NCBI GenBank assembly: GCA_964490245.1
Contig: CAZBAF010000004.1
Location: 1-64,000, forward strand
Source: CAZBAF01 sp964490245
GTDB taxonomy: Bacteria; Patescibacteriota; Saccharimonadia; Saccharimonadales; JACDBH01
Length of the DNA: 64,000 nucleotides
Direction: 5' to 3'
Shown: positions 63,363-64,000 of the stretch, piece after piece
Layout of the letters: the number at the start of each line of letters is the position of its first letter
Position numbering within the stretch: the first letter of the stretch is position 1
The notes under the pieces: model-generated
Databases searched by the model: none
Seen by the model: the letters and a program-made list of their open reading frames with translations, nothing else
Told to the model about the DNA's origin: nothing
Made by a program: the position numbers and the translations under genes

Positions 63363-64000
63363 ATGAGCGATGGACTGTATGATTTTGAACTGCCTGACGA
63401 ACTGATCGCCCAGGTGCCGGCCCGGCCGCGTGATCACGCCCGCCTGCTGGTGTACCGGTTGGCGGACGGCAGCATCACGGACACGGTATTTTATGAGCTT
63501 GAGCAGTATTTGCCGGCGGACACGACGCTGGTGATTAACGACAGCAAGGTCGAGCACTGCCGCCTGCTCTTTAACGGCGGTGCCACAGAGATTTTTATAG
63601 TAGAAAAAAACGACCCGGTCACCGTGCGGGCGATGGTGCGGCCGGGCCGCAAATTTAAACTTGGTGCAATGGTTGATCTGACCGATTGGCTGCGGGCTGA
63701 AGTACTGGCAATAGACGGCGAGGGCATGCGTACGCTGCGCCTGAATGTTCAGCACGATGACAGCAGGCTGAAAAATCACGAGCACGTTCCCCTGCCGCCG
63801 TATATCAGGCAGGACGACAATCTGGCGGATGAGTACCAGACAGTGTATGCAGACCCCGCGGGCAGTCTGGCGGCGCCGACGGCCGGTTTGCATTTTACTG
63901 ACCAACTGTTGGCGGCGATCCGGCACAATCATGAGGTGGCGCAAGTGACGCTGCACGTTGGTCTGGGCACATTTGCCAAGCTGACAGACGACAATCTGCA
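63363..64000 (+). CDS. queA: tRNA preQ1 S-adenosylmethionine ribosyltransferase-isomerase, 5' part
   Basis: QueA transfers the ribosyl part of AdoMet to preQ1 in tRNA, giving epoxyqueuosine. The start LYDFELPDELIAQVPARPRDHARLLV, the segment VPLPPYI, and AAPTAGLHFT and TLHVGLGTF are diagnostic. The gene runs off the window. TATTAT (63348-63353) ends 9 bp before the ATG, so the mRNA is probably leaderless. Confidence 0.95.
   Translation, partial: MSDGLYDFELPDELIAQVPARPRDHARLLVYRLADGSITDTVFYELEQYLPADTTLVINDSKVEHCRLLFNGGATEIFIVEKNDPVTVRAMVRPGRKFKLGAMVDLTDWLRAEVLAIDGEGMRTLRLNVQHDDSRLKNHEHVPLPPYIRQDDNLADEYQTVYADPAGSLAAPTAGLHFTDQLLAAIRHNHEVAQVTLHVGLGTFAKLTDDNL

Overview
The window looks like a piece of chromosome from a candidate phyla radiation bacterium, most likely Candidatus Saccharibacteria (TM7). 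This is inferred from gene content, not from a phylogeny. The signs are a compact genome with many short conserved unknowns, a complete F-type ATP synthase, DNA uptake and surface genes (DprA, sortase, DUF3048, PEGA, cohesin and dockerin proteins), a type IV secretion-like ATPase, and no biosynthetic pathway apart from PyrH, a corrinoid adenosyltransferase and QueA. Codon use follows the standard code. There is no rRNA operon, CRISPR array or recognisable prophage.

Layout. 1-10.7 kb: N-terminus of a type IV secretion-like ATPase, a sigma-region-4/HARE-HTH protein, topA with a long structured leader, dprA, an unassigned structured RNA of about 550 nt with its own promoter and terminator, pth, a DUF3592 protein, der and an rluB-type synthase. 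10.7-20 kb: signalling and surface. Two histidine kinase/response regulator pairs flank an overlapping dockerin-cohesin gene pair, followed by tRNA-Glu and a DUF3048 protein. 20-36 kb: gltX, a DUF1697 protein, membrane and surface proteins (DUF4367-like, PEGA, sortase), tRNA-Leu, an OmpR-type two-component system, a protein with a C-terminal EndoU nuclease domain, xthA, pyrH and a metallo-hydrolase. 36-45 kb: a RAYT transposase element, smpB with a possible frameshifted small gene behind it, an anchored glycoside hydrolase, a glycosyltransferase, a secreted nuclease, TerC, CobO and a glutaredoxin. 45.5-53.5 kb: the ATP synthase operon, which carries three inserted AT-rich palindromes (one with a four-helix-bundle gene), two coupled small genes between gamma and beta, and a candidate 40-codon gene between c and b. 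53.7-64 kb: Na+/H+ antiporter, aquaporin, a MazG-type hydrolase, a UvrD/RecB-like helicase-nuclease, several unknowns and the start of queA.

Two genome-wide themes stand out. First, most genes that begin a transcription unit have a sigma70-like -10 hexamer only about 6-12 bp before the start codon, which predicts leaderless mRNAs; genes inside operons instead have Shine-Dalgarno sequences. Strong promoters share TTGACA, a 17-bp spacer ending in TGTGC, and TAnAAT. Second, six long intergenic regions carry a modular repeat family. Its flanks are conserved and its core hairpins differ in sequence but keep their pairing, so the structure appears to be under selection.
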